A stretch of 64,000 nt of DNA from a bacterium SCSIO 12741. GTDB taxonomy: Bacteria; Bacteroidota; Bacteroidia; Flavobacteriales_G; Salibacteraceae. Where the stretch lies: contig CP073749.1 of NCBI GenBank assembly GCA_024398055.1, positions 2,480,594-2,544,593 on the forward strand, given 5' to 3'. The stretch's first letter is position 1. Each line of letters starts with the position of its first letter. Positions 15,666 to 24,595 of this stretch are shown one piece after another. The translations under genes and the position numbers were made by a program. The notes under the pieces were generated by a model that was not told where the DNA came from, did no database searches, and saw only the letters and a list, made by a program, of their open reading frames with translations.

Positions 15666-18600
15666 ATGAATTATTCATACCACCTTGCGCTGCTGTGCGT
15701 ATTACTGACCTTTTGTCAAAACAGCTATAGCCAACTTTACGAGATCAATATTGAAAACACCTTTGAGTTCGGGAGCCCCCATAGTGTGGATCATTTTGCC
15801 ATTGCGATTGACCCCAATTCCGGACACCAAGCCCATTTAGGAAGTACAAAATCCAACGGTGATTTTGACCTTTTGCTAACTCTTTTCGATGATGTTGGTG
15901 ATACCTTATGGCAAACCTCGATAGACCATAACGGACAAGAGGATTACGGAATATCAGTTTGTTTTGATCCGAATGGAGATTTATTTGTAACAGGAGCTTC
16001 GGAATCGTCAGGTAGTACGGAAGTCTTATTAGCTCATTACGAGGCCAACGGAACCCAATCCTGGAAGACAAGTTGGACCGCGGCGGGAGCATTGGCCGCA
16101 TATCCGGTTGAGATTCTTTGTGAGTCCGTTGATGAATTCTATTTGACCGGAACGGTATCCAATACGACTTCCCTTCACGACGTCTTTTTAGCTGAATTCG
16201 ATAACCAGGGTAATGAGAACTGGTCAGTACAATACGATTATCAAAACGAAGAAGATGCTCCTATTGATGTTCGGATTGACGGAAACGGTGATCTGAACGT
16301 TGCCGGATATAGCTCAGATAGCTTGCAAGATTGGGGCATGCTTGTACTGATCTACGACAATACCGGTCAAAGTATCGGAAACAACCGGGTTTCTCTAAAC
16401 ACCGGAATGGATCAGCCAACGGCTTGGGCAATTGATAACCAGAATAACAAATACATCGCTGGATTTACAACAACCGCAACAGACGGTGAAGATCTTGTTC
16501 TGGTTAAGGTAAATGCGCAAAATTCGGTGGACTGGTCTAGGAGTTTTGACTACTCAGGAGGAAATGACCGGGCTTTTGATCTTACCTGGGACAATGCTAA
16601 TAATCTTTACGTATGTGGTAATGGAGAAAATGATGCCGGAAACACCGACCAATTGCTCCTAAAATATGACCTCAATGGAAATCTGATCTGGCAAAAGGAA
16701 TATGCCCTTCAAACCGGAAGAACGACCGAAGCTCACCAAATGGTGATAAAATCCGGTGAGATTTATGTCGCAGGTATTACCAGGGCTGGTTCAACGGCTG
16801 ATTTTCTGTTGACCGCTTGGGACAATAGTGGAGCGGTTAACTGGTCGAAAAGTTGGAGTAATGGTAATGAGGCCAAAGGCGTTGCTCACATTGAACCCAC
16901 AACCAATAATGGAATAAGCGTCAACGGTTATACTTCCGGGTTGGCTTCCGGCTCATATGTTCGGTTTGAGATCGATGCCGCTTACCGTGACCTGACCACT
17001 GAGACAACCACCGGCTCTTTGTCATTGGACTATGTGAAAAATGAAATATTACTGGAGGTAAACCCGGATCTGGTTAAACGGGATTTTGCCGATGACACTG
17101 ACTTAAAACAAAACGAATTGTATCAGGCCTTAGATTCGGTCCTGGCCGATTCCATTGCCGTACGTTTATCCGAAATCGTGGATATAAACCAGCTATGGGT
17201 ATCTAAAGTAAACCCGGCCTTTACTACTTCAGACACTTTATCTCTAGCACGAACCGGGCAGTGGATCGAACTTCCTCCTCTATGGAATCAGCTTGTTTTG
17301 CACCTGAATGGAGATATTAATGAGGAACAAGTCGCTAACCTGCTCAATGAAACGGGAGGAATCTATTATGCTCAACTAAATGTGATTCCACAGCCTCTCG
17401 ATATTCCAAACGACCCCGATCTTCAAAATGATGATCAGGGAGCGTTGATTCCAACCAACTCCTTCCCTAACAGTCACATTTTTGCGGATAAAGCCTGGGA
17501 TGTACAAAAAGGGAATAAACGGATTGTCACTGGAGTTTTTGACTCCGGAGTGGAATGGAAACACCACGATTTTACACCTGGGGATAAAGAAAATCCCGAT
17601 TCATCTAAAGTATCTGGCCATGATTTTGAAAACGACAGAAGCTTTTTATTCTTAAGTAGTAAGACTCTTCCAGATCCTGGTCAACACGGCACTTCCTGTG
17701 CCAGCATCATAGGGTCTACTCGCAATGACAACTTTGGAGTCGCGGGAATTGCAGGAGGAGATTGGGACAATAACCGAGACTATGGTTGTTTGATCATGGC
17801 AGCCCGGATCGGGCGTACCACTACCCAACCCGGAGCCTGGACCTACCTTCCTACAAGTAAAATAGTACAGTCATTTAATATGATGGGAGTGAAATCCAAC
17901 ACCGGGACGGGGTTCGGAATAGATATTGCGAATCTTTCTATTGATTTAGGTGGAAGTTTGACTTGGCCGTTTCAGTACAATAACAATAGCAATAACCTAA
18001 TTTCGATAGCGAAAGCCGTCCAGAATATGTCCCGAAATGGAGTGGTTACCGTGGCGGCAAGGGGGAATTCTGGAAGTACGGCGATGTCGTTTCCAGCTGT
18101 TTTTGACGATAGCTGGACGATCAGTGTTGGGGCGTTTGATCCAACCCGAAGCCGCAGAGCAGTATCTTCTTACGATAAAAATATGGATTTACTGGCTCCG
18201 GGTCATCCATCCTTGATTCAGACTGACAATAGTTTCCAGTTAGCGGCTACCCGGGATTTTAAAAATACTTCTGCCGCTGCCCCTCATGTGGCGGGAGTTG
18301 CGGCCCTGGTGCTGAGCGAATTTAATGGGCAAAGTCCTTTATACGAGGATCTAAGCGTGGAGGATGTTGAATATCTGGTTCAAAAATATACCTCTACTTC
18401 TCCCACTTGCAGTAGCTACCCTTCTCCTGAATGTGGCTGGGGAGCATTGAATGCCCAGGAAGTAATGGAGCACATGGATTACCCAAAATACCGAATCGAT
18501 CATTTTACCCACACCAATTTTGGGCCGGGTAGTTCTGTGAACCTAGGTAGTAAAACCATTACAGTAACTGAAGATGTTGGTGTAATCAAAAAAGGAACCT

Positions 18601-19187
18601 ACACCGGAGAGTTAATCAAAATATCGAAAACAGTAAGCCATTCCATTAGAACCCAGGATCAGGTATTGGGTCATTGGGTTCGTGAGAACTTTAGTACCGG
18701 GTTGCAAAACCCATCTACAGGAGTGCATGTGATTCCGGGTATTCCAGGTGGAAGTATAACCGCTTTTTCTCAGTCCAGTGCTACCCTGGAGACTTATCAG
18801 TACCGGATCAAAATAAATGGAAGTTGGGTCTATTATCCTGGCAATATAACAATGAGTTATGGAGCTCACCTTTATGATGCTAACGCTACCGAAGCAGATT
18901 TCTTTACCGGCCAGGAAGAGGGCATTGAGAAGCAAAAAAGTTCTCTTTCGGTTTATCCTAACCCAGCAGGTGATCAGGTATCGGTACGATGGATTACTTC
19001 TAAGAGTGAAAAAGGAACTTTAAGAGTTTGCGATTTGAACGGCTCATCTGTTTACATAGAATCAAAAACAATTGTTGAAGGACAGAACGAGTGGTCCTTG
19101 TCATTAGAGGGGTTAAGCTCAGGTATGTATATAATTGAGTTAAAAACTGCTGAAAAATTTGAAACCAAACGCTTGGTTATTCAATAG
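15666..19187 (+). CDS. Secreted subtilisin-like (S8) protease with T9SS sorting domain
   Basis: 1173 residues. A signal peptide (cleavage near NSYSQ, residue 23) is followed by about 420 residues of propeller-like repeats (pattern FDDVGDTLWQ, YEANGTQSWK, YDLNGNLIWQ), a linker and the S8 catalytic domain. The triad is Asp626 (GVFDSGVE), His674 (GQHGTSCAS) and Ser869 (NTSAAAPHVAG). A domain of about 110 residues follows, then a T9SS type A tail (SVYPNPAGDQ...GMYIIELKT). The protein would be secreted to or through the cell surface and could degrade external protein. The propeller may bind substrate or hold the protease inactive. Family and catalysis are clear; the target is unknown. Confidence 0.9.
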   Translation: MNYSYHLALLCVLLTFCQNSYSQLYEINIENTFEFGSPHSVDHFAIAIDPNSGHQAHLGSTKSNGDFDLLLTLFDDVGDTLWQTSIDHNGQEDYGISVCFDPNGDLFVTGASESSGSTEVLLAHYEANGTQSWKTSWTAAGALAAYPVEILCESVDEFYLTGTVSNTTSLHDVFLAEFDNQGNENWSVQYDYQNEEDAPIDVRIDGNGDLNVAGYSSDSLQDWGMLVLIYDNTGQSIGNNRVSLNTGMDQPTAWAIDNQNNKYIAGFTTTATDGEDLVLVKVNAQNSVDWSRSFDYSGGNDRAFDLTWDNANNLYVCGNGENDAGNTDQLLLKYDLNGNLIWQKEYALQTGRTTEAHQMVIKSGEIYVAGITRAGSTADFLLTAWDNSGAVNWSKSWSNGNEAKGVAHIEPTTNNGISVNGYTSGLASGSYVRFEIDAAYRDLTTETTTGSLSLDYVKNEILLEVNPDLVKRDFADDTDLKQNELYQALDSVLADSIAVRLSEIVDINQLWVSKVNPAFTTSDTLSLARTGQWIELPPLWNQLVLHLNGDINEEQVANLLNETGGIYYAQLNVIPQPLDIPNDPDLQNDDQGALIPTNSFPNSHIFADKAWDVQKGNKRIVTGVFDSGVEWKHHDFTPGDKENPDSSKVSGHDFENDRSFLFLSSKTLPDPGQHGTSCASIIGSTRNDNFGVAGIAGGDWDNNRDYGCLIMAARIGRTTTQPGAWTYLPTSKIVQSFNMMGVKSNTGTGFGIDIANLSIDLGGSLTWPFQYNNNSNNLISIAKAVQNMSRNGVVTVAARGNSGSTAMSFPAVFDDSWTISVGAFDPTRSRRAVSSYDKNMDLLAPGHPSLIQTDNSFQLAATRDFKNTSAAAPHVAGVAALVLSEFNGQSPLYEDLSVEDVEYLVQKYTSTSPTCSSYPSPECGWGALNAQEVMEHMDYPKYRIDHFTHTNFGPGSSVNLGSKTITVTEDVGVIKKGTYTGELIKISKTVSHSIRTQDQVLGHWVRENFSTGLQNPSTGVHVIPGIPGGSITAFSQSSATLETYQYRIKINGSWVYYPGNITMSYGAHLYDANATEADFFTGQEEGIEKQKSSLSVYPNPAGDQVSVRWITSKSEKGTLRVCDLNGSSVYIESKTIVEGQNEWSLSLEGLSSGMYIIELKTAEKFETKRLVIQ

Positions 19188-19315
19188 AGTGAATCTAAGT
19201 AAGAGACTTTCTACCAACTGGTGGATAGTCTCTTACCTTTCGTTAAAAAGCAACGTTAATTTGAAAGCGACGTTAAAAGAAAGAAAAGCAAAGCCTTTTT
19301 CCTAAGTATCTTTGC

Positions 19316-20941
19316 ATGGAAATGATGAACCACACCTTACATAGCTTATTACTGCTTTGCCTATTAGGGATAGGTGTTTCTCTAAATGGATTTTCGCAGG
19401 ATATGGACCTTAAATGGGTAAGGCACATTACTTCGGATAGTGGTAACGTCGATCCCATTAATGTTTATACTGATCCTCACGGCAATACTTATTTCTATGG
19501 TCAATTTAGTTACGATTCGGTTCGGTTCGATACCATCGTTGATGGTATTCAATGGGGAGTAGGTGGAGTAATGATTAAATACGATTCTTTAGGTAACCTT
19601 ATTCGATATTGGTTGCCTAAAGGGATTAAGCCGAGTGCAGGTATCGATTATAGAACCCTTATTCCCACAGAACATGGATTGTATATGGCAATCTCATTGT
19701 CAGATACTGTAATCCTGCCCAACGAAACTATTCACAGTTATGGAGAAGCAGATGTATTAATTGAGCGGTGGGACAAAAATGATTCAATAATTTGGAGAAC
19801 AAGAATTGCAGGCGGTGAAGTTGAAGTCTGGAATCTTCAAGTGACATCAAACGGAGATGTAATTGGACAAGGTCATTTTCGGGATTCCATGTCAGTCAAT
19901 GGTACTACATTTTACACCGATAATAAGTATGCCCGACAATGGGATAACTTCTTATTCCGGCTCAATGATAAAGGCAATGTTAAATGGGTAAAGGTGGTGT
20001 CCAAGGGTGGAGAACACGTTCGTCATGGCTTGCTTGTGGATAAATCTGACAACATCTATTTTGCAGCAAGTTTTAATGACACCATTCGTTTTTCTAATAC
20101 AACTCTATACCACCATCTGACCATCTTTAACAATAAAATATTCCTGGCAAAATTCTCCCCAAAGGGAGAAGAAATTTGGGTTAAGTCTTTTGGCTCAGAG
20201 TCGAAGAATGATGCCTTGTATGACTTTGAAATGGATTCAAAGGATCGAATACAGGTCCTCTACGCTAATGGAGATACCGATGTGGAAATAGACGGAATTC
20301 CGATTCCCAAAGGGAGTGTGTGGCTCGACTTTAACACGGATGGTCAGCTTCAAGAGGTGGTTCACGTTTTTGAAAATTGCACTGAATTTTGCATTAATCG
20401 AAATGATGAAAAACTGGCGACTAACTCTCCGAGTAGCAAGGTGCTCTTTCAGAAATATTCTACTCAAAATCAATTCACGAATATTCAAGCACTGGCGGGA
20501 AATGACTTTCTGGGCTCTTCCTTTTTAATTGATGTAAACAAGCACGATCAAGTGGTGGTTGCAGGACCATTTAGTAATGAGATTATTATTGGAGTTGATA
20601 CCCTTAATACCAAAGGGGGGCGTGACACCTACATTGCCTTTTACCAAGATCATACGGTTACCACTGTAAATGAGGCAAGGGAATTGGATTACGACTTTCA
20701 AATCTACCCAAACCCTGCTGTGGATCGAGTAACCCTTGTGCTTGATCTCCCCAATCCCCAAAAGATTACTATTCGATTAACGGATATTCAAGGACAGGAA
20801 GTTTATTACAAGGACTTGGGAAGTACACAGGCTGGTAATCACGAGTTACAATTGGACTTAAGCAGTTACGCAGCGGGATTTTATCAGCTAACTTGCCAAA
20901 CTGGCAACACCCCTATATGCCGGAAACTTGTTCTCCATTAG
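19316..20941 (+). CDS. Secreted T9SS protein, tandem paralogue 1
   Basis: 541 residues. A signal peptide (cleavage near GFSQ, residue 28) is followed by a propeller-like body with repeated strands (YDSLGNLIRYWLPKG, LNDKGNVKWVKVV, FSPKGEEIWVKSF), then a T9SS type A tail from QIYPNPAVDR to the end. It lacks a recognisable enzyme domain. It is the first of two tandem paralogues; the next starts 60 bp downstream and is similar throughout, with an almost identical last 165 bp. These look like surface or secreted recognition proteins; partner unknown. Confidence 0.8.
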   Translation: MEMMNHTLHSLLLLCLLGIGVSLNGFSQDMDLKWVRHITSDSGNVDPINVYTDPHGNTYFYGQFSYDSVRFDTIVDGIQWGVGGVMIKYDSLGNLIRYWLPKGIKPSAGIDYRTLIPTEHGLYMAISLSDTVILPNETIHSYGEADVLIERWDKNDSIIWRTRIAGGEVEVWNLQVTSNGDVIGQGHFRDSMSVNGTTFYTDNKYARQWDNFLFRLNDKGNVKWVKVVSKGGEHVRHGLLVDKSDNIYFAASFNDTIRFSNTTLYHHLTIFNNKIFLAKFSPKGEEIWVKSFGSESKNDALYDFEMDSKDRIQVLYANGDTDVEIDGIPIPKGSVWLDFNTDGQLQEVVHVFENCTEFCINRNDEKLATNSPSSKVLFQKYSTQNQFTNIQALAGNDFLGSSFLIDVNKHDQVVVAGPFSNEIIIGVDTLNTKGGRDTYIAFYQDHTVTTVNEARELDYDFQIYPNPAVDRVTLVLDLPNPQKITIRLTDIQGQEVYYKDLGSTQAGNHELQLDLSSYAAGFYQLTCQTGNTPICRKLVLH

Positions 20942-21000
20942 TATTATCCCAGGCATTTCATTTTTGAAACGGGCAACCTAAAAACATATTCGCCGTCATT

Positions 21001-22641
21001 TTGATAATAAAGCCTTGTGAGGCTATGAAAGCAATGACCTTAACTAAATTACTTGTTGTAATTGCCGCATTCTTTCTTTTACTTCCAAGAACTGATGCGC
21101 AACAGTTGGAGCAAAAATGGATCAGGCATTTAAAATCTGATCAGGGAAATGTTGATCCGTATTTGTTGCGAATAGATGATTTTGGAAACTGTTACTTAGT
21201 TTCAACTCTCTCACATGATACGTTAGTGATTGATTCTTTAAGGTACACTGAACCTTGGGGAAAAGGAACGATTCTTACCAAATTTGACCCAGCGGGAAAA
21301 TTACTTTGGACGAAGAAAGGAATTCGAATTAGCCATCGAAGTGGGTTTTTACCACGGAGCCTTTTACCTGATGGAAGAGATTTAGTGGTTAGTTATTTGC
21401 TGAGTGATACAACGATACTGGGTCAAGATACACTTGTTGCAAAGAGGAGCTTTGACAATTACCTGGATAAATACGATGAGAGAGGTTCTTTAATTTGGAG
21501 AACTGTATTTAAAGGAAATGCTCCTGAAGTATGGCATGTGAGAAAAAGTTTAGATGGAGGATATTGGGTTCAGGGAGGATTCCGTGATACGATGGAAGTC
21601 GATGGAATACTATTTACCACTGATAACTTTGATACATCTCATTTTGACTTATTCATTTCAAAACTGAATAATAGAGGGGAGGTAAAATGGACAAAAGTAA
21701 TTGCACGTGGAGGAAGACATAAAGCTTATCATTTTGTTTCAGGCCTCAACGATAATCTCTATTTAGCAGCACAATACCACGATACGGTTAAGTTTGAAAA
21801 ATCGATACTAATCAATAAGAATAGACCAGAAAATGACAACATTTTCCTGGCAAAATTTGATCATACTGGTAAAGAGCAATGGATAAAATTAATAGAGGGT
21901 AAGACTTCTAAAGATCAATTATTCGATCTGGAATTAGATCTTAATGGCTATCCTAGAATGCTATTTCGAAACTCGGAAAATACTCACGAAGTTGGCCCTG
22001 AATATTTTGTAAATGGAGACATTATCTTAACCTATAATCACCAAGCAGTTTTACAAGATATTTTTTTTCAATTCTCCAATTGTTCGGAATTCGTGCTCAA
22101 TCGTTATGATGAAATATTTGCTCTTAATTCAGCTGATGACAAAACAATAATTGAAAAATACTCTACTCAGAGAAATTTTATGAATGTTTCGGCGGGTGCA
22201 GATAATGAGTATAAGGGCGAAGCTTATTTAGTAGATGTCAACCATAAAGATCAGGTTGTCGTGGCAGGTACTTTTTCTGGGAATCTGGTGGTTGAAGGAG
22301 ATACCTTTTCGACATCAGGAGGAGATAATGGGTATTTAATCTTCTACCAAGATCATACGGCTACTTCTATAGAAGAAAAGGAAATTGCTTACAATTTTCA
22401 ACTCTATCCAAATCCAACAAAAGGTCGTGTCACTATTTCAATGGAATTAGCCGACAATGAAAACGTTACCCTTCGATTAACGAATATTCAAGGACAGGAA
22501 GTTTATTCCAAGAACTTGGGAAGTACACAGGCTGGTAATCACGAGTTACAATTGGACTTAAGCAGCTACGCAGCGGGATTTTATCAGCTAACTTGCCAAA
22601 CCGGTAACACCCCTATATGCCGGAAACTTATTCTTCATTGA
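21001..22641 (+). CDS. Secreted T9SS protein, tandem paralogue 2
   Basis: 546 residues (first ATG at 21025 is also plausible; the frame opens with ATT/ATA codons and ATG 21025 begins MKAMTLTKLLVVIAAFF). A signal peptide ends near TDAQQ. The body repeats the architecture of the previous gene (FDPAGKLLWTKKG, LNNRGEVKWTKVIARGG, FDHTGKEQWIKLI), with a T9SS type A tail from QLYPNPTKGR. The first half of the tail differs from that of its neighbour, but the last 55 residues are nearly the same. It probably arose by tandem duplication with later 3'-end gene conversion. Confidence 0.78.
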   Translation: MIIKPCEAMKAMTLTKLLVVIAAFFLLLPRTDAQQLEQKWIRHLKSDQGNVDPYLLRIDDFGNCYLVSTLSHDTLVIDSLRYTEPWGKGTILTKFDPAGKLLWTKKGIRISHRSGFLPRSLLPDGRDLVVSYLLSDTTILGQDTLVAKRSFDNYLDKYDERGSLIWRTVFKGNAPEVWHVRKSLDGGYWVQGGFRDTMEVDGILFTTDNFDTSHFDLFISKLNNRGEVKWTKVIARGGRHKAYHFVSGLNDNLYLAAQYHDTVKFEKSILINKNRPENDNIFLAKFDHTGKEQWIKLIEGKTSKDQLFDLELDLNGYPRMLFRNSENTHEVGPEYFVNGDIILTYNHQAVLQDIFFQFSNCSEFVLNRYDEIFALNSADDKTIIEKYSTQRNFMNVSAGADNEYKGEAYLVDVNHKDQVVVAGTFSGNLVVEGDTFSTSGGDNGYLIFYQDHTATSIEEKEIAYNFQLYPNPTKGRVTISMELADNENVTLRLTNIQGQEVYSKNLGSTQAGNHELQLDLSSYAAGFYQLTCQTGNTPICRKLILH

Positions 22642-22647
22642 GTTTAT

Positions 22648-22688
22648 GCAAAAAAAACGAGGACTCTCAAAAGAAAATCCTCGTTCTC
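22648..22688 (-). terminator. Terminator copy in repeat unit 1
   Basis: On the minus strand AACGAGGA...TCCTCGTT forms an 8-bp stem followed by a run of T (A-run at 22650-22657 on the plus strand). It also lies just past the stop of the plus-strand T9SS gene. Confidence 0.65.
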
Positions 22689-22779
22689 AAACCTCACTCT
22701 CGTGCTGTTCTTCGTACGGTCGGAGAGACTCCCGCCTTCATTCCATTCAGTCGGGTAGACTTCTCACCTCTCCTTAAGT

Positions 22780-22816
22780 GCAAAAAAAAACGAGAGCTAA
22801 ATGAATAACTCTCGTT
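22780..22816 (-). terminator. Terminator copy in repeat unit 2
   Basis: AACGAGAG pairs with CTCTCGTT (8 bp, 11-nt loop), followed on the minus strand by nine T. Confidence 0.7.
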
Positions 22817-22910
22817 CTCTAATCTCGCTTCTCGCTCTGATTTTGTACGGGCGGAGAGACTCCCGCCTTCATTCCATTCAGTCGGGTAGACTTCTCGCCT
22901 CTCCTTAAGT

Positions 22911-22947
22911 GCAAAAAAAAACGAGAACCAAATAAATGATCCTCGTT
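22911..22947 (-). terminator. Terminator of tRNA-Leu
   Basis: On the minus strand AACGAG...CTCGTT (with flanking G-T pairs) is followed by nine T. It lies about 30 nt after the tRNA 3' end. Confidence 0.75.
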
Positions 22948-22976
22948 CTCTAATCTCGCTTCTCGCTCTGATTTTG

Positions 22977-23058
22977 TACGGGCGGAGAGACTCGAACTCT
23001 CACACCTTTCGGCACTAGATCCTAAGTCTAGCGTGTCTACCAATTCCACCACGCCCGC
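22977..23058 (-). tRNA. tRNA-Leu (anticodon UAG)
   Basis: 82 nt on the minus strand. The acceptor stem GCGGGCG pairs with CGCCCGT (closing G-U), discriminator A. The anticodon stem CTAGA/TCTAG encloses the loop CTTAGGA, giving anticodon TAG. The long variable arm is GCCGAAAGGT-like, as expected for tRNA-Leu, and the T arm is GAGAG-TTCGAGT-CTCTC. CCA is not encoded (CAA follows). Its 3' end is repeated in the tandem units on its left. Confidence 0.95.
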
Positions 23059-23222
23059 ATACACTTCCTATCTCTAAGAAGGGGGCGCAAATATAATTCT
23101 TCTCTTTTAATTGACGTGCTAAAATTTGCGGCTTTATTTTTCGTGGAAAAATTGGGGAAAACCTGTTGATTTTATCGGGGAAAATCAAGGGCCTGAAAAA
23201 GGCTTAGGGCAAAGGATTAATG

Positions 23223-23230
23223 TACATTTG
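23223..23230 (+). promoter_or_regulatory. -7 box of the flavin reductase gene
   Basis: TACATTTG matches TAnnTTTG and lies 18 bp before ATG 23249, so the 5' leader would be very short. No clear -33 TTTG was found. Confidence 0.4.
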
Positions 23231-23248
23231 TCGGTCTAATTGGTGTAT

Positions 23249-24148
23249 ATGTTGAGTGTAGATCCCCAAGAAATTCCTGTTCCTCAGTTACATGGTTATC
23301 TTTTAGGAGCAGTAGGTCCAAGGCCTATCGCCTTTGCCAGTACGGTGGATGCTAACGGAAATCCAAACCTTAGCCCTTTTAGTTTCTTTAATGTGTTTAG
23401 TGCCAATCCTCCTATCGCGATCTTTAGTCCAGCGAGAAGAGGAAGGGATAATACCACCAAACACACCTATGAAAACGTAAAGGTGCACCCTGAAGTGGTT
23501 ATCAACGTGGTGACCTACGACATGGTTCAGCAAATGAGTTTGTCTTCAACCGAATATCCGGATGGAGTAAATGAGTTTGAAAAAGCAGGTTTTACCATGC
23601 TTGAATCCGATATCGTAAAACCTTTTCGGGTGAAGGAATCTCCCGTGCAGCTGGAATGCAAGGTCAATGAAGTGATCGAGCTGGGCAGCAATGGTGGAGC
23701 AGGAAACCTCGTGATTAGCGAGGTGGTTCGCATCCATATTCATCCCGATGTGTTGGATGAAGCTGGAAAAGTGGATACCCGCAAAATGGATTTAGTAGGT
23801 AGAATGGGTGGCAATTGGTATTGCCGAGCCAATGGTGACGCACTTTTCGAAGTGGCTAAGCCGCTTACTACCTTAGGTATTGGAGTAGATCAAATTCCGG
23901 AGGATATCCGGAATTCAAAATTTCTTACCGGCAACGATTTGGGAATGCTGGGGAATGTAGAAAATCTACCCGATGAGACCACCGTAAACGAGTTTAAACT
24001 CATCGAACTCAGTGACCTATTTATGGAGCATGAAGATGAGCCTACTCGCTTGGAGGAAGAATTACACAAACATGCACACCAGCTATTAAACAATAACCAG
24101 GTTGAGGATGCCTGGAAAACACTTTTATCCTTTAACAATCAAGATTAA
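23249..24148 (+). CDS. Flavin reductase-like (FMN-binding) protein
   Basis: 299 residues from ATG 23249; TTG 23240 is possible by frame but unneeded. The N-terminal 200 residues are a flavin-reductase split barrel: AVGPRPIAFASTVDANGNPN, LSPFSFFNVFSANPP, then INVVTYDMVQQM and the late HIHP strand. These proteins bind FMN and reduce it or use it as a cofactor in the cytoplasm. The last 80 residues form an added acidic helical segment. The DUF3127 gene starts 8 bp after the stop, so the two are almost certainly co-transcribed. The substrate is not readable. Confidence 0.87.
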   Translation: MLSVDPQEIPVPQLHGYLLGAVGPRPIAFASTVDANGNPNLSPFSFFNVFSANPPIAIFSPARRGRDNTTKHTYENVKVHPEVVINVVTYDMVQQMSLSSTEYPDGVNEFEKAGFTMLESDIVKPFRVKESPVQLECKVNEVIELGSNGGAGNLVISEVVRIHIHPDVLDEAGKVDTRKMDLVGRMGGNWYCRANGDALFEVAKPLTTLGIGVDQIPEDIRNSKFLTGNDLGMLGNVENLPDETTVNEFKLIELSDLFMEHEDEPTRLEEELHKHAHQLLNNNQVEDAWKTLLSFNNQD

Positions 24149-24156
24149 TAAGTACC

Positions 24157-24540
24157 ATGGAAGTATCAGGAAGAATCAAAGTAATTGGACAAACTCAGGA
24201 ATTTGGAAGCAACGGTTTCCGCAAACGCGAATTGGTAGTAACTACTGCTGAGCAATATCCTCAAACTCTTTTGATCGAATTCACCCAAAACAACACCGCA
24301 ATGTTGGATAGCTACAACATGGGTGACGAAGTTTTGGTTCAAATTAACCTAAGAGGTCGTGAGTGGACCAATCCTCAAGGTGAGGTGAAGTACTTTGTAA
24401 GCTTGAACGGATGGCGTATTGAGGCCTTGACTCCTCAAGCTGCTGCCGGTGCTCCTGCTGGTGCCCCTCAAGCTGCACCTGCTCCAGCGGCTGGTGATGC
24501 TCCTGCTGCTTCAGCTGAAGAGGACGATCTTCCGTTCTAA
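24157..24540 (+). CDS. DUF3127 protein with SSB-like acidic C-terminal tip
   Basis: 127 residues. Residues 1-90 are the DUF3127 domain typical of Bacteroidetes (MEVSGRIKVIGQTQEFGSNG, KRELVVTTAEQYPQ, QINLRGREWTNPQGEVKYF), a small beta domain that looks like an OB fold. An Ala/Pro-rich linker (about 94-118) follows, then EEDDLPF as the last seven residues. Bacterial single-stranded-DNA-binding protein ends the same way (linker plus DDDIPF), where the tip recruits repair proteins. A role in DNA metabolism is therefore inferred. It is 8 bp after the flavin reductase gene. Confidence 0.85.
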   Translation: MEVSGRIKVIGQTQEFGSNGFRKRELVVTTAEQYPQTLLIEFTQNNTAMLDSYNMGDEVLVQINLRGREWTNPQGEVKYFVSLNGWRIEALTPQAAAGAPAGAPQAAPAPAAGDAPAASAEEDDLPF

Positions 24541-24570
24541 GCAGTACGGCTAAGCACAAACTTTTTTGAC

Positions 24571-24595
24571 GGGACGAATTTCCTATTTTCGTCCC
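24571..24595. other. Hairpin abutting the AtoE start codon
   Basis: GGGACGAA (24571-24578) pairs with TTCGTCCC (24588-24595), 8 bp with a 9-nt loop, ending at the base before ATG 24596. It could terminate the DUF3127 transcript or control translation of the transporter. Confidence 0.5.

Larger units (their letters stand above)
22648..22976. repeat. 131-bp tandem units derived from the tRNA-Leu 3' end and terminator
   Basis: Unit starts (GCAAAA...) are at 22648, 22780 and 22911. Each unit has an A-run, an inverted repeat (AACGAG.../...CTCGTT) and then the last 17 nt of tRNA-Leu: 22715-22731 with one mismatch, 22846-22862 exact, and 22977-22993 in the real tRNA, at exactly 131-bp spacing. Units 1 and 2 continue with a shared 45-bp tail not related to the tRNA body. 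Read on the minus strand, each unit is a tRNA tail plus a terminator. Confidence 0.85.

Noticed and set aside
22715-22731. Further tRNA genes in the repeat units
   Set aside because: Only the last 17 nt match the tRNA; no anticodon, D or acceptor 5' strand is present.
22648-22976. CRISPR-like array beside tRNA-Leu
   Set aside because: Units are 131 bp, contain tRNA tail and terminator and are not separated by unique spacers; there are no cas genes.
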